The notes under the pieces were generated by a model. That model ran no database searches. It was not told the DNA's origin and saw only the letters and a list, made by a program, of their open reading frames with translations. Both the position numbers and the translations under genes were made by a program. Shown here one piece after another: positions 41,330 to 51,800 of a stretch of DNA of 52,347 nucleotides. The DNA lies in the NCBI RefSeq assembly GCF_016820445.1, contig NZ_JADHDT010000012.1, positions 1 through 52,347 of the forward strand, given 5' to 3'. This DNA comes from Sphingomonas beigongshangi. GTDB taxonomy: Bacteria > Pseudomonadota > Alphaproteobacteria > Sphingomonadales > Sphingomonadaceae. Position 1 is the stretch's first letter, and each line of letters opens with the position of its first letter.

Positions 41330-43903
41330 TTAGCCGGCAGCCTTCTTGGGCGGTGCCTTCTTCGCTGCTGCCTTGGCTGGCGCTTTCTTGGCGGCCGGCT
41401 TGGCGGCTGCCTTTTTCGCCGGTGCCTTGTTCTTGGCCTTGCTCTTCGCTGGGGCCGCCGCGGCACGCGCGTCGATCAGCTGCGCGGCTTCTTCCAGCGT
41501 CAGCGCCTCGGGCGTGATCGACTTGGGCAGAGTCGCATTGGTCGTCCCATCGGTGACGTAGGGACCATAACGCCCCTCCATCAGCTTGATCTCGGCTTCG
41601 GTGCGCGGATGCTTGCCCAGTTCCTTCAGCGGCGCACGCGCGGCGCCCCGCTGCGGTCGGCCACCGCCTGCCGCGGCATCGGCGAGCTTCGCGACCGCTG
41701 CGTTCATGCCGGTCTCGAACACCTCGGCGGTCGACTGTAGCCGCGCATATTTGCCGCTGTGCGCCAGATAAGGGCCGTAGCGGCCGATGGAGGCGGTGAT
41801 CGGCTCGCCCGTCTCGGGATGGTTGCCGATCGTGCGCGGCAGGCTGAGCAGCTTCAGCGCCCATTCCAGATCGAGTTCGCCGATATCCTTGGGTATCGAC
41901 GCCCGCTTGGCGTCCTTGCCTTCGCCGAGCTGGATGTACGGACCGAAACGCCCGGACTTCCGTTCCACCTCGAGCCCCGTCGCCGGATCCTTGCCGAGGT
42001 TTTCCGGACCGGTGTCGGCGCCGTCCGCCGCGCCTGCCTGCGCGAAGCGGCGCGTGAACTTGCATTCCGGATAGTTGGAACAGGCGATGAAGGCGCCGAA
42101 GCGCCCGCCGCGCAGCGCCAGCCGTCCCTCGCCGCAATTGGGACACAGGCGCGGATCGGAGCCGTCCGCCTTTTCGGGGAAGAGATAGTCGCCGAGGAAC
42201 TGGTCGAGCTCGGCGGTGATCGCGCTCGGCTGCTGTTCCATCACCTCCGCGGTGCGCGGCTTGAAGTCGCGCCAGAAGGCTTCGAGCACCTTCTGCCACT
42301 GCGCACGGCCGCCGGATACGTCGTCGAGTTCCTCTTCCAGTTCTGCCGTATAGTCGAACCCGACATACTTCTCGAAGAAGCGCTCCAGGAAGGCCGTGAC
42401 CAGCCGCCCGCTTTCCTCGGCGAAGAAGCGGTTCTTCTCGACGCGGACATAGCCGCGGTCCTTCAGCGTCTTGATGATCGAGGCATAGGTCGACGGCCGG
42501 CCGATGCCCAATTCCTCCATCCGCTTGACCAGCGAGGCCTCGGAGAAGCGCGGCGGCGGCTGGGTGAAATGCTGCTCCGCGTCGACGGCCTTCTTCGCCG
42601 GCGAATCGCCTTCGCGCAGGCGCGGCAGGCGGCGCGCTTCCTCGTCCTGGGTGTCGTCGGTACCTTCCTCGTACAGCGCGAGGAAGCCGGGGAACATCAC
42701 GACCTGGCCCGTCGCGCGCAACACGTTCCGACCCGTACCGTCCGCCATCTCGACCGTGGTCCGCTCCAGCCGGGCCGACGCCATCTGGCTCGCGAGCGCG
42801 CGCTTCCAGATCAGGCCGTAGAGGCGCGCATGGTCCCCCGACCCGACCCGGTCCTTGCCGAAATCGGTCGGCCTGATCGCCTCGTGGGCCTCCTGCGCGT
42901 TCTTCGCCTTGGTCTGGTACTGGCGCGGGGCATCGGGGACGTAATGCGCGTCGTAGCGGTCGGCGATCGCCCGGCGCGCGGCGCTGATCGCACTGCCGTC
43001 CATCTGCACGCCGTCGGTCCGCATGTAGGTGATCGCGCCGTCCTCGTAGAGCCCCTGCGCGATCCGCATCGTATGGTCGGCCGAGAAGCCAAGCTTGCGG
43101 GCGGCCTCCTGCTGCAGCGTGCTGGTGGTGAAGGGCGGCGGCGGGTTGCGCGTCGCAGGCTTGGTCTCGACCGATTGGACGGTGAACCGCCCCGCCTCGA
43201 CGTCAGCCTTCGCGGCCAGCGCATCGCCCTGATTGCCGATCGAGAGCCGATCGAGCTTCTGCCCCTTCCACGTGACGAGGCGCGCGGCAAAGGGCGTGCC
43301 GTCATGCTCCATCTGGGCGATGACCGACCAATATTCCTGCGCGACGAACTTCTCGATCTCGCGTTCTCGGTCCACGATCAGGCGCAACGCGACGGACTGG
43401 ACCCGCCCCGCCGACTTGGCGCCCGGCAGCTTGCGCCACAGCACCGGCGACAGCGTGAAGCCGACGAGATAGTCGAGCGCGCGCCGCGCGCGATAGGCGT
43501 CGATCAGGTCGGTATCGAGCTCGCGCGGGGCGGCCATGGCGGCGGTCACCGCAGGCTTGGTGATCGCATTGAACGTGACGCGCTGCACGTCCTTGGGCAG
43601 CGCCTTGCGCGCCCTGAGAACTTCCTGCACGTGCCAGCTGATCGCCTCGCCCTCGCGGTCGGGGTCGGTCGCGAGGATCAGGCGATCGGCGTGCTTCGCC
43701 TCGTCCGCGATCGCCTTCAGCTGGCGGGTCTTGTCGGCGTAATTTTCCCATTCCATCGCGAAGCCGGCGTCGGGGTCGACGCTGCCGTCCTTCGCCGGCA
43801 GATCGCGGACATGGCCGTAGGAGGCGAGGACGCGATAGTCCGAGCCGAGGTACTTTTCGATGGTTTTGGCCTTGGCCGGCGATTCGACGATGACAAGCTG
43901 CAT
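41330..43903 (-). CDS. topA: DNA topoisomerase I
   Basis: The 857-residue type IA topoisomerase relaxes negative supercoils. It has the TOPRIM domain (MQLVIVESPAKAKTIEKYLG, ILATDPDREGEAISWHV), the active-site Tyr in AITYMRTDGVQM, a zinc-ribbon region (LCPNCGEGRLALRG with ACSNYPECKFTRRF) and C-terminal repeats (GRFGPYIQLGEG, GRYGPYLAHSG, GRYGPYVTDGT). It ends with a long Lys/Ala-rich tail of about 50 residues (for example AAKPAAKKAPAKAAAKKAPP) that probably binds DNA. It is a core gene; the converging Sel1-like gene ends about 140 bases away. Confidence 0.97.
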   Translation of the reverse strand: MQLVIVESPAKAKTIEKYLGSDYRVLASYGHVRDLPAKDGSVDPDAGFAMEWENYADKTRQLKAIADEAKHADRLILATDPDREGEAISWHVQEVLRARKALPKDVQRVTFNAITKPAVTAAMAAPRELDTDLIDAYRARRALDYLVGFTLSPVLWRKLPGAKSAGRVQSVALRLIVDREREIEKFVAQEYWSVIAQMEHDGTPFAARLVTWKGQKLDRLSIGNQGDALAAKADVEAGRFTVQSVETKPATRNPPPPFTTSTLQQEAARKLGFSADHTMRIAQGLYEDGAITYMRTDGVQMDGSAISAARRAIADRYDAHYVPDAPRQYQTKAKNAQEAHEAIRPTDFGKDRVGSGDHARLYGLIWKRALASQMASARLERTTVEMADGTGRNVLRATGQVVMFPGFLALYEEGTDDTQDEEARRLPRLREGDSPAKKAVDAEQHFTQPPPRFSEASLVKRMEELGIGRPSTYASIIKTLKDRGYVRVEKNRFFAEESGRLVTAFLERFFEKYVGFDYTAELEEELDDVSGGRAQWQKVLEAFWRDFKPRTAEVMEQQPSAITAELDQFLGDYLFPEKADGSDPRLCPNCGEGRLALRGGRFGAFIACSNYPECKFTRRFAQAGAADGADTGPENLGKDPATGLEVERKSGRFGPYIQLGEGKDAKRASIPKDIGELDLEWALKLLSLPRTIGNHPETGEPITASIGRYGPYLAHSGKYARLQSTAEVFETGMNAAVAKLADAAAGGGRPQRGAARAPLKELGKHPRTEAEIKLMEGRYGPYVTDGTTNATLPKSITPEALTLEEAAQLIDARAAAAPAKSKAKNKAPAKKAAAKPAAKKAPAKAAAKKAPPKKAAG

Positions 43904-44033
43904 GGCGGGGGCGTTAGCGTTCCTTACGTGTACGCGCGAGGGTGGGGAGCACCGACGCGGCCGTCAAGCGATCCGGCGTTCCCGAACGGCGCTTGGCCCT
44001 CATCGAGGAAGAGCGGGCGGCGGTGCCGGATGA

Positions 44034-44735
44034 TCAATCCCGTCGCGCCCTTTGTTCGTGCACCAGATGAAGGCCGACGAGCCGCGCGAGCAGGGTGGCG
44101 GGAAACAATTGGCCGATCACCGCCTCGAGGCTGCGCGTCAGCGCGGCGGCGGGAACGATGTCGCCATAGCCGGTAGTGGTGATCGTCGTCAGGCTGAAAT
44201 AGGTGAAGGCCGCCGTCGACCGCTCCGGAGCGGCGTGCAGCACGTCGGGCCCGGTGAAGGCATGCGGCACGTGCATGGCGACGATCCCGTACAGGATGGC
44301 GAACAGCGCGGCTATATCGAGGTACAGCAGCACCGCGCCGCGGATACGATGTGCCGTGACGCGCCCCGCGGCGAAGACATGATGCGCCACTACGCCCGTC
44401 ACCGCGCCGTTGAAGACGAGCGCCGCGCCCGCGATCGCCTCATGCTGCTCCACCGGATCAAGGTGCAAGGCGCCGGTGAGCCGCAGGCCGAACAGCGGCC
44501 AGGCGACGAGCAGGGCGATCGACGCGGCGAGCACCATCTGCACGAGCCGATGGCGCGTCAGCACCGCGATACAGATCGCCGCGAAGGCAAGATGGCACAG
44601 GTCGAGCAGCGTTCGCCCGGCCGCCCAGTCCTGTGCGAGCGGGACGACGATGAACAGCGTCACCCCCTGCACCACCAGCAGCGCCGACAGGCTGTGATCG
44701 ACCAGGCGGTCGCGGTCGTTGATCCATTGCGGCAT
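44034..44735 (-). CDS. two-pore-type (Ion_trans_2) potassium channel
   Basis: The 233-residue protein has several N-terminal membrane segments (about 15-130), then a pore module with the selectivity filter TITTTGYGDIVPA flanked by helices (FAILYGIVAMHV before, LEAVIGQLFPATLLARLVGL after). TTGYGD is the strict potassium filter. The order of four leading spans plus a pore resembles the bacterial Ion_trans_2 family without a RCK domain. It is divergent from the TMEM175-like gene with 191 bases between the starts. I start it at the ATG at 44735. Confidence 0.88.
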   Translation of the reverse strand: MPQWINDRDRLVDHSLSALLVVQGVTLFIVVPLAQDWAAGRTLLDLCHLAFAAICIAVLTRHRLVQMVLAASIALLVAWPLFGLRLTGALHLDPVEQHEAIAGAALVFNGAVTGVVAHHVFAAGRVTAHRIRGAVLLYLDIAALFAILYGIVAMHVPHAFTGPDVLHAAPERSTAAFTYFSLTTITTTGYGDIVPAAALTRSLEAVIGQLFPATLLARLVGLHLVHEQRARRD

Positions 44736-44926
44736 GGGGCCGGTGTCCTCACCGTCGATCGGAGCGACACGCCCTTGCGGCCTGAACCCTGAATTGCGGA
44801 TTGATGGACGCGGCGCGTCGTGGAGACGGCAGACCGTGGGCAGCGCGGTTCGCGTATTTGCCGGTGACTGCCGAACCACCCTTCGTATAGGATCGGCCGC
44901 ACCGGCCGGATCGGCCAGCGGGGGGC

Positions 44927-45619
44927 ATGGACATGACGGCGAAGACCGGAGTCGATTGGGCGCACGACGAATCGCAGCTTGAACGGCTGACCTTCTTTTC
45001 CGACGCGGTCTTCGCGATCGCCATGACGCTGCTCATCGTCGAGATCCATGTGCCGGAACTGCCCGTGCTCAGCGAGCGCGGACTGGGCATCCGCCTGATC
45101 AATCTGATGCCGCATTATATCGGCTTCTTGTCGAGCTTCCTCGTCATCGGCCGATTCTGGGTAGCGCACCACCAGCTGTTCGGCCTGCTGGACCGGACGA
45201 GTACGCGGCTGCTCTGGACGAACACCCTGTTCCTGCTCGCCGTCGCTTTCATGCCGTTTCCGGCCGCAGTGCTCAGTACCTACGTGCAACTGCGGGTCGG
45301 CGTGGGCTTCTATTGCGCGTGGCTGACCGTGCTCGGGCTTGCCAATCTGGTGCTGATCCGCGCCGCCTTCGCGCAAGGCACGCTGCTCAAACCCGGCGTG
45401 TCGCCCGAGCTGGAACGACAGCATCTCCGCGGCGCGATGATCCCCATATTTCTGGGTCTGCTCGCCCTCGTGGCCGGCATGATCTCGCCGCTCGCGGTGC
45501 TCGTGGCGCTGACGCTTGGCGGGCCGCTGATCGGCGCGGCATTGCGCCGCAAGGGAAGCGTTCCCGACTCCGGGCAGGCGCCGCCGGTGACCGCCGATCA
45601 GAGTAATCCCGCACATTAA
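44927..45619 (+). CDS. TMEM175-type (DUF1211) potassium channel
   Basis: The 230-residue protein has six membrane spans. The first starts with the family signature RLTFFSDAVFAIAMTLLIVEI (FSDxxxAIxxT), whose Phe/Ser/Asp residues line the gate of bacterial TMEM175 potassium channels, and the third and fourth spans carry IGRFWVAHHQLFGLLDR. These channels form tetramers (or dimers of two-repeat chains in animals) and lack the TVGYG filter. It lies back to back with the canonical channel gene. It ends 265 bases before the giant gene. Confidence 0.9.
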   Translation: MDMTAKTGVDWAHDESQLERLTFFSDAVFAIAMTLLIVEIHVPELPVLSERGLGIRLINLMPHYIGFLSSFLVIGRFWVAHHQLFGLLDRTSTRLLWTNTLFLLAVAFMPFPAAVLSTYVQLRVGVGFYCAWLTVLGLANLVLIRAAFAQGTLLKPGVSPELERQHLRGAMIPIFLGLLALVAGMISPLAVLVALTLGGPLIGAALRRKGSVPDSGQAPPVTADQSNPAH

Positions 45620-45884
45620 CAGTGTGTCTTTCTTACGAGAGTAACACGCTCGCGCACGCTAGGTCTTACACGCTAAGAAAGCGGCTTTCTCACCGGACAT
45701 TCATTATCTATGTCGTCCCGAAAGGAGCTTTGGCTTGCTAGCGCAGTCTGTCGCGAATTCATGCTCAGACATTCCTGCAGTCGCCCGATGCGCGGCTCGG
45801 GAATGGCGGCATTGCATTTGAGCGGGGTGAATAAGGATCGTAATTCACCTAGATAGCCAGCAGCAGCAGCGAGGATGAGGGCGC
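45620..45884. other. AT-richer gap before the giant PIN/TPR gene
   Basis: This gap is less GC-rich than anything else in the last 10 kb. It contains three copies of CACGCT within about 30 bases (45646-45674), a short hairpin (AGAAAG at 45676-45681, CTTTCT at 45685-45690), and a weak promoter-like pair TTGAGC (45818-45823) and TAATTC (45841-45846) with a 17-base spacer. No gene is visible. It is the likely boundary between the chromosomal backbone and an acquired segment. Confidence 0.4.
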
Positions 45885-48800
45885 TTGTCGATTGATCCGT
45901 GGAGTGCGTTCAAGGGCCTTAAGGGTTTCGCGGTGCCCGCCTTCAAGGCGGCACGCGAGCAGTGGCACGTCCGCGGCGCTTCGGCCGGCGGCGCGCCCGA
46001 CCCGGCGACCGTCGATCGGGAGCTGGAATCCGCGCTCGACCTGCTGACTGGCGACGCCCCCACGCTCGCCAGCCACGTGGTTCAGCTCGCCAAGAACATC
46101 TTGGCAGACCCGCCGATCGCTCTCGGCGACCAACCGGTGCGGGAGTGGCTGAGAGATCCTGATGTACGAGCTTGCCTGAAGCGGGCCGCTTTCGCGCTTG
46201 TCGTTGGCACAGATGATGATGGCAGGGACCGACGCGAGGCTGCCGCAGCATACGTGGCGGCAACCGGCGACGGCGAATGGTACGGCGAGGCGATGTTCGA
46301 CCAAGCGGTGGCATTCCTCGCGTTCAGCGTCGACGCCAAGCTGCCGGCGCATGCCAGGCTCGGCATCCAGGTGACCAACGCCAGAGCGGATCGCATCGAG
46401 CAGCAGGTGCGCGACGTCGGCGTCAGGCTGGACGGACAGCCTGAGATACTGCGCAACCTGATCAGAACCGAGGGCGCCGCGCTGGCGCGCGTACCGATCG
46501 ACGTGATCGGCGACCACCTCCAGCGCGAGGTGGAGCTCGAGACAGCCTCAAGGTCAATAGACGACCCGGCAAGGCTCGGGCGCGTGGTCGCGCTGGCGGC
46601 AAGGGCACGGGACGGCGACCTCGCCTCCGCACCGCGCGACGCCCGCATCGCCGCGATGCGGCTGGCCGCCCAGCTGCTGGCCCGAGCCGAGCGGCCTGAG
46701 GAGGCCGACGAGCTTATTGCCGCAGCCGAGGCGATCGGCGCCACCGATCTCGCGACCGACCGGGCGCGGGTAGCGCTGGCGCGGAAGGACTGGACGGGCG
46801 CCATCGCGCTCGTCTCCCGGCGAAACGATCGGACTTCGCTCGGGCTGATGCTGGAGGCCATCGCAGGCCGCGACGGCCGGGAGCGCGCGCTGGACGTGCA
46901 GCCGGGCCACGCCCCGGCCGCTTCGCTCAACGGCTTCATGCTCCCGATGGTCGCGACCTGGCTCGCCGAGGCTGGACGATGGGACGAGGCGGAGGCCATG
47001 CTGGACGCGGCCGATGGCGACCATGTGGCTGAGAACCCGGTCCTGCTGTACCACCGGGCTCGCCTTAGGATAACGATGATGGTGCCCGAGGGCCGGCGCG
47101 AGGGCATGCTCGAGAACGCTGGCCAGTTCCCACGGGCGACCCACCTGCGGGACGATCCGGAGGGGGAGCGGCTGCGAACTTCGGCCCTCGCCGACCTTGA
47201 CGCCCTGAAGGCGATCGGACCCCGGCTGCGCGCGCCGGAGTTCATGAATACGGTGGAGGCCACCCGCTTCTATCTTGCGCTCGGCTCGGCGAATGCCGGC
47301 ATCCGCGAGGCCGCCCGCGCCGACCTTCTCCTAAGGCTCGATGATCCGGCAACGGTGCTCGACGTCGCATGGATCGCCATAGAGCATGGCCTCCCGTTCG
47401 ATGACCGGCACCTTCGGGCCGAGCTCGAGCGGGCCGCGGCGCTGGGCGGCTGGACGGACGCACACTTCATGACCGCGCTCCAGCTCGCAATCCGCGGCGA
47501 CGACGGCGACGAGATCCTCAATCTCATCGACGCGCATCGGGAGCGCGCCGCAAGGCTACTGCCGGCCGAGATCGCGCACGGACTGGAGGTTGAGGTCCTC
47601 GCCCGCAAGGGGAGAACCGCGGAGGCGCGCGAGCGGCTCGCGGCCGCCGGGGAGAAGCTAGAACCCGACTCCATTTCCCGGCTCGAGCTGGTCATCGCCG
47701 AGCAGGAGGGTGCTAACCAGGTGGCGCTCCGTCTCGCGGCCTACGAGGCCAGCCAATCCGAGACCGAGCTTCACTTCCTGGTTCAGGCGCTCGCGGAGGC
47801 GGACGACGAGCGCACCGCCGACTACGCGATTCGGCTCTGGCGCGAACGGCGTAGAACGGACGACGCAGTGCGAGCCTGCCGCGCGCTGTTCAACGCAGGC
47901 CGCGACGCCGAGCTGGATGCGTTTCTCGATGAGCTCGGCGACGTCGTCGAATCCCGGGCCTCGCTCCGCGAGCACGTCGCCTGGCGGCTCTACCGAGGCG
48001 GTCGTCTGGATGAGGCGCGTACCGCTACCGAAGCTCTTCGCGCGGATGATCCGGACCGGCCCAGCCTCAGGCAGCTGGCGATCAACATCGAGATCGAGGG
48101 CGGCGACTGGCACCGGCTCGCGCCCCTTGTCGTACAGGACCTGGAGCGCCGCGAACATCGCGACCCTCGGCAGCTCCTGCAGGCCGCGGGTATCGCCCAT
48201 GCCGCCGGGAACCCTCTAGCCGATGACCTTGCGCGTGCCGCCGTGGAGCGCGAGCCCGACAATCCCTCCATCCTCGTGCAGGCCTACACCCTCGCCGTCC
48301 GCCGGGGGACTGACTGGGGTACCGAGGCTGGTGAATGGCTAAGGCGCGCCATCGCTGCCTCGGGCGAGGACGGGCCGCTCCAGAAGGGCAGCGTGCGCGA
48401 GGTGATCAGGATGCGAGACGAGGTCCAGGCGAGGGCCGCCGAGCTCGACCGCATGATCCTGTCGGGCGCGCTGCCGATAACGTTAGCCGCCCGACCGCTA
48501 GGCACGACGATGTCGGAGCTGATCCTCGCGCGGCTAGCCGAGAACGTTGCCCTGCCGCCCCGCGCGCGACTCTGCCTGCCGCTCGTGGCCGGCAACCGCT
48601 CTCCGCTCGACCTTGCGAACGCCGCACGCATCGGCCTCGACCCTGCGGCCATTCTCGCGCTTCAGCTCTGCGGCCTCCTTCAGCAGACATTGGATCACGT
48701 GCCCGGTATCGTGATCCCCGCGGGAACCCTGCCGCTCCTCCTCCACGACCTTGAGCAGGCACACCGTGTGCAGCCAGCTCGTGTGGAACAGGCGGTCAGG

Positions 48801-51800
48801 GTCAAGGCTCTAGTGGACGCCGGCTCGCTCCGCGTAATCGACGACGCGGGCCAGGAGGACGATATCGTCCACCTCCATCGGCATGCCGAAGCGCTTGACG
48901 GACGCTTGGTGCACACCTTTCCGCTGTTTGAGCCCGGATCGCTTGGCGAGCGCGAGCGCGATCCGGCTCCGTTCGCCGACAGACTGGCCAGCCCCGACGC
49001 TGTGGTGGAGGCCCTTGCCAGGCAAGGCGAGATCGCGGCGGAGGAGGCTGGCCAGGCGCTGGGCCGCGTCTCCGGTCTAGGCGGGCGCTGGCCGAATGAG
49101 CCCGACATCGACCTTGATCGGCCGCTCCTGCTCGACGGCGTCGTCGTCAACTCGTTCGAGGACTGCGGCATGCTCGACGCGCTGGTCGCCGCCGGCGTCG
49201 AACTCCACGTCGACGCTCATGCAATTCGCATCGCAGAGGCCGAGATCGCAGGTCAGCGCCGCTCTACCGAACTGGAGCGCGCGATCGAGGCGGTTCGGCG
49301 CGCGATCTCGTCGGCGCTCGCTTCCGGCAAGGTGACGCTGGGCCCCTTCGACCGCAGTAGGCTTAGAGAGAGCGACGGGTCGGAAAGAGGTCTCGAGATG
49401 ACGCCGCTGGTGTCGCTGCTGCAGGAGGGTTCCCCCGTTGACGTCCTCGTCTCGGGAGATCGCATGGTGAACGGCCATGGCCATTTCACCGATGCCGCGG
49501 GGATGAACCGGCCGGTTGCAACCCCGCTCGACATGATCGACCACCTGCAGCGCATTGGCGCGATCGACGCGGCAAGGCGCGCGTCCGCTTATCGCAAGCT
49601 GCGGGAGGCCGGCGTGGCGCTGGTCCCAATCGAGGCGGACGAGGTGTTCGAGGCCGCTGCGACCGGCGACTGGACCAGGGGCGCCCCGCGTCCGCTGCGG
49701 GCGATCCGCGACTCGATCCACCTTCCGATACTGCGCGGCGCGGTGAACCTGCCGGCCGATCGGCTATGGCTCGAGAACAGCGTTGTTGCGATTGCGCGAG
49801 CCATCAGAGCTTGCTGGACGCGGCTGCCTGAAGTTAGCGCGGCCAGGGTAGCTGCCGATTGGCTCTTCGCCATGATCCCCGTCGTAGCCGGCCTCGCCGC
49901 CAAGGACGACCTCGACGACGCCCGGGTCTGGAGCGTTGCCACGACCGCCACCATGCACGCTCTGCTAGCGACCCCGATGAACGTGCCGGCGGAAAGGCTG
50001 GACGCGTACCATGAGTGGTGGGCGGAGGCAGTAGAATCGCGGCTGGAAGGCCGCGACCGCGCGGCGCTCGACACGACGGTGGAGCGCGTACGGCTCTTCC
50101 TGTTGATGCAAGAGGGCCTGGAGCAGGATGTCGACGGCGCGAAAATCAACATGACCGCCGTCGAGGTACGGCGAATGGTCGCCGGGTACATGCCACCCTC
50201 GCTGCTCGACAGGGTCACCGAGCGGGCGGATGCCCGTCGCGCGCTTGGATACGAGAGGGACGAGGTGGTCATTTCGGGCCACGACGTCGCAATCGAGGAT
50301 CTCGTCGCGTTCCTTGGCGAAGCGTTTCGGGGGAACTCTACCGAACTGCTTGACTCCGACGGCAGGCCGCTCGCGACCGACCCGGCGCGCCGGGGTGACG
50401 GCAGAGTCATCGCCACGATCGAGGGCAAGTCGGTTGGGTTCGGAGAGGCGGGACTCTTCGCCGACGACGCCGACACCCGCCTGATCACGTTCGATCGGCT
50501 TACGGCCAACCGGACGCTGTCACCGGTCAGGTCCGCGCGCTGGCGCGCTCTGCTCGGGTCGGAGAAGCCGACGCCGGAGGCGTTCACCACCTTGTTCAAG
50601 GAGCTGAACACCACGTCCCAGGCTTTCGTGGAAGGCGTCGCCGCGAAGAGCGAGCTCGCGTTCGGCGACCTGATGGCGACGTCGCCGACCTACCTCGGAA
50701 ATCTCCTCGACCCCGAACTGGGTGACGGGACGCTGCCGGGCGCGCTCGCCGCGCTGGCGGAAGCGACCGCAGCCTCGCGGCATGTCGCGTCAGCGATCGG
50801 CGCGTCGGCGACCCTGGCGGTCTCTCCCGACCTGCCGCTGGAAGTGATGACTGACGGACTAAGCGACGCGGACGTCGCCATCCTGGGCGTAGCGCTGTCT
50901 GGCGAGGCCGACCCGTTCAGCAAGCTCGCCGGCTTCACCGTGCTTGCCGGTCGCGCGCGCGACGTGACGTGCCGGGAGGCCGCGACGGTGGCGCTCGACC
51001 GTCTTCTCGGCGAGGAGGGGGCTATCGACACTTCGGTAGAGCTACTTGCGATCACCGCCACGATCGCGCTGACATCGCTCGATCAAGGCGTGCTCGCCGG
51101 TTCGCCCTCCGAATTCCGGCGTGCCCTTGCTCTCGCGCACGCCGGCCACGCATGCCGCGCACTGAGCCGCTTCGCTGTGGACCGGGCGGGGCTGCTGTCA
51201 GCTGTACGGCGGTGGGCCCTCTCGACGTGGGCGATAGGCGGGGCGATGGATCGGTGGGAGGCGCCGGTATGGGCGCGCGAATGGCTGGTTCCGGAAGCCA
51301 TCGCCGCCAATCTGGTGGCTCGCGTGGCGATGGTCATCGACGCTGTTCCTTCGGAAGAGCGGCCCGACCGCTGGCATGAGATCACCACCGCACGATCCGA
51401 GATTCTCGAGTCACGCGGGATGGGACTCGGTCTCAGACTGCCCGGTCCGCTGGACGAGTTCGGCAAAGCGAGGCCGATCGAGGAGGAGGACGGTCACGCA
51501 GCCGTGACGTCCTTGGCGGAAGCACCTCCGGACGAGGCGGACTCGCTGCTCTTCGGCTTCAGCTGGGGCTACGTCCCGCCGGCGGACACATCCGTGCTGG
51601 AGGAACGCGCTTTGGCGCACGTCGACCGCGCCGCCGGTGAGGGCAGAGCGACGACGCCGATCATCGCGATGCAGGTCGCGGCCCGCTGGCGGATCTCGAC
51701 GTTGGCGGAGGGCGTCGCCTGCCGGATCGTCGACCGGCGAACCGAATACAGGCTCGCCGTGCCCGCCGTCGTCCAACTTCTCGTTACGGCGGGCGCCGCG

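Noticed and set aside
41759..44176. An 805-codon open frame on the plus strand
   Set aside because: It mirrors topA on the opposite strand; topA has TOPRIM, active-site Tyr and zinc motifs, while the mirror frame shows only composition-driven repeats.
49589..50614. A 341-codon Ser/Arg-rich minus-strand frame inside the giant gene
   Set aside because: Typical antisense shadow composition, no ribosome site and no family match; the plus-strand frame is continuous for 6.1 kb.
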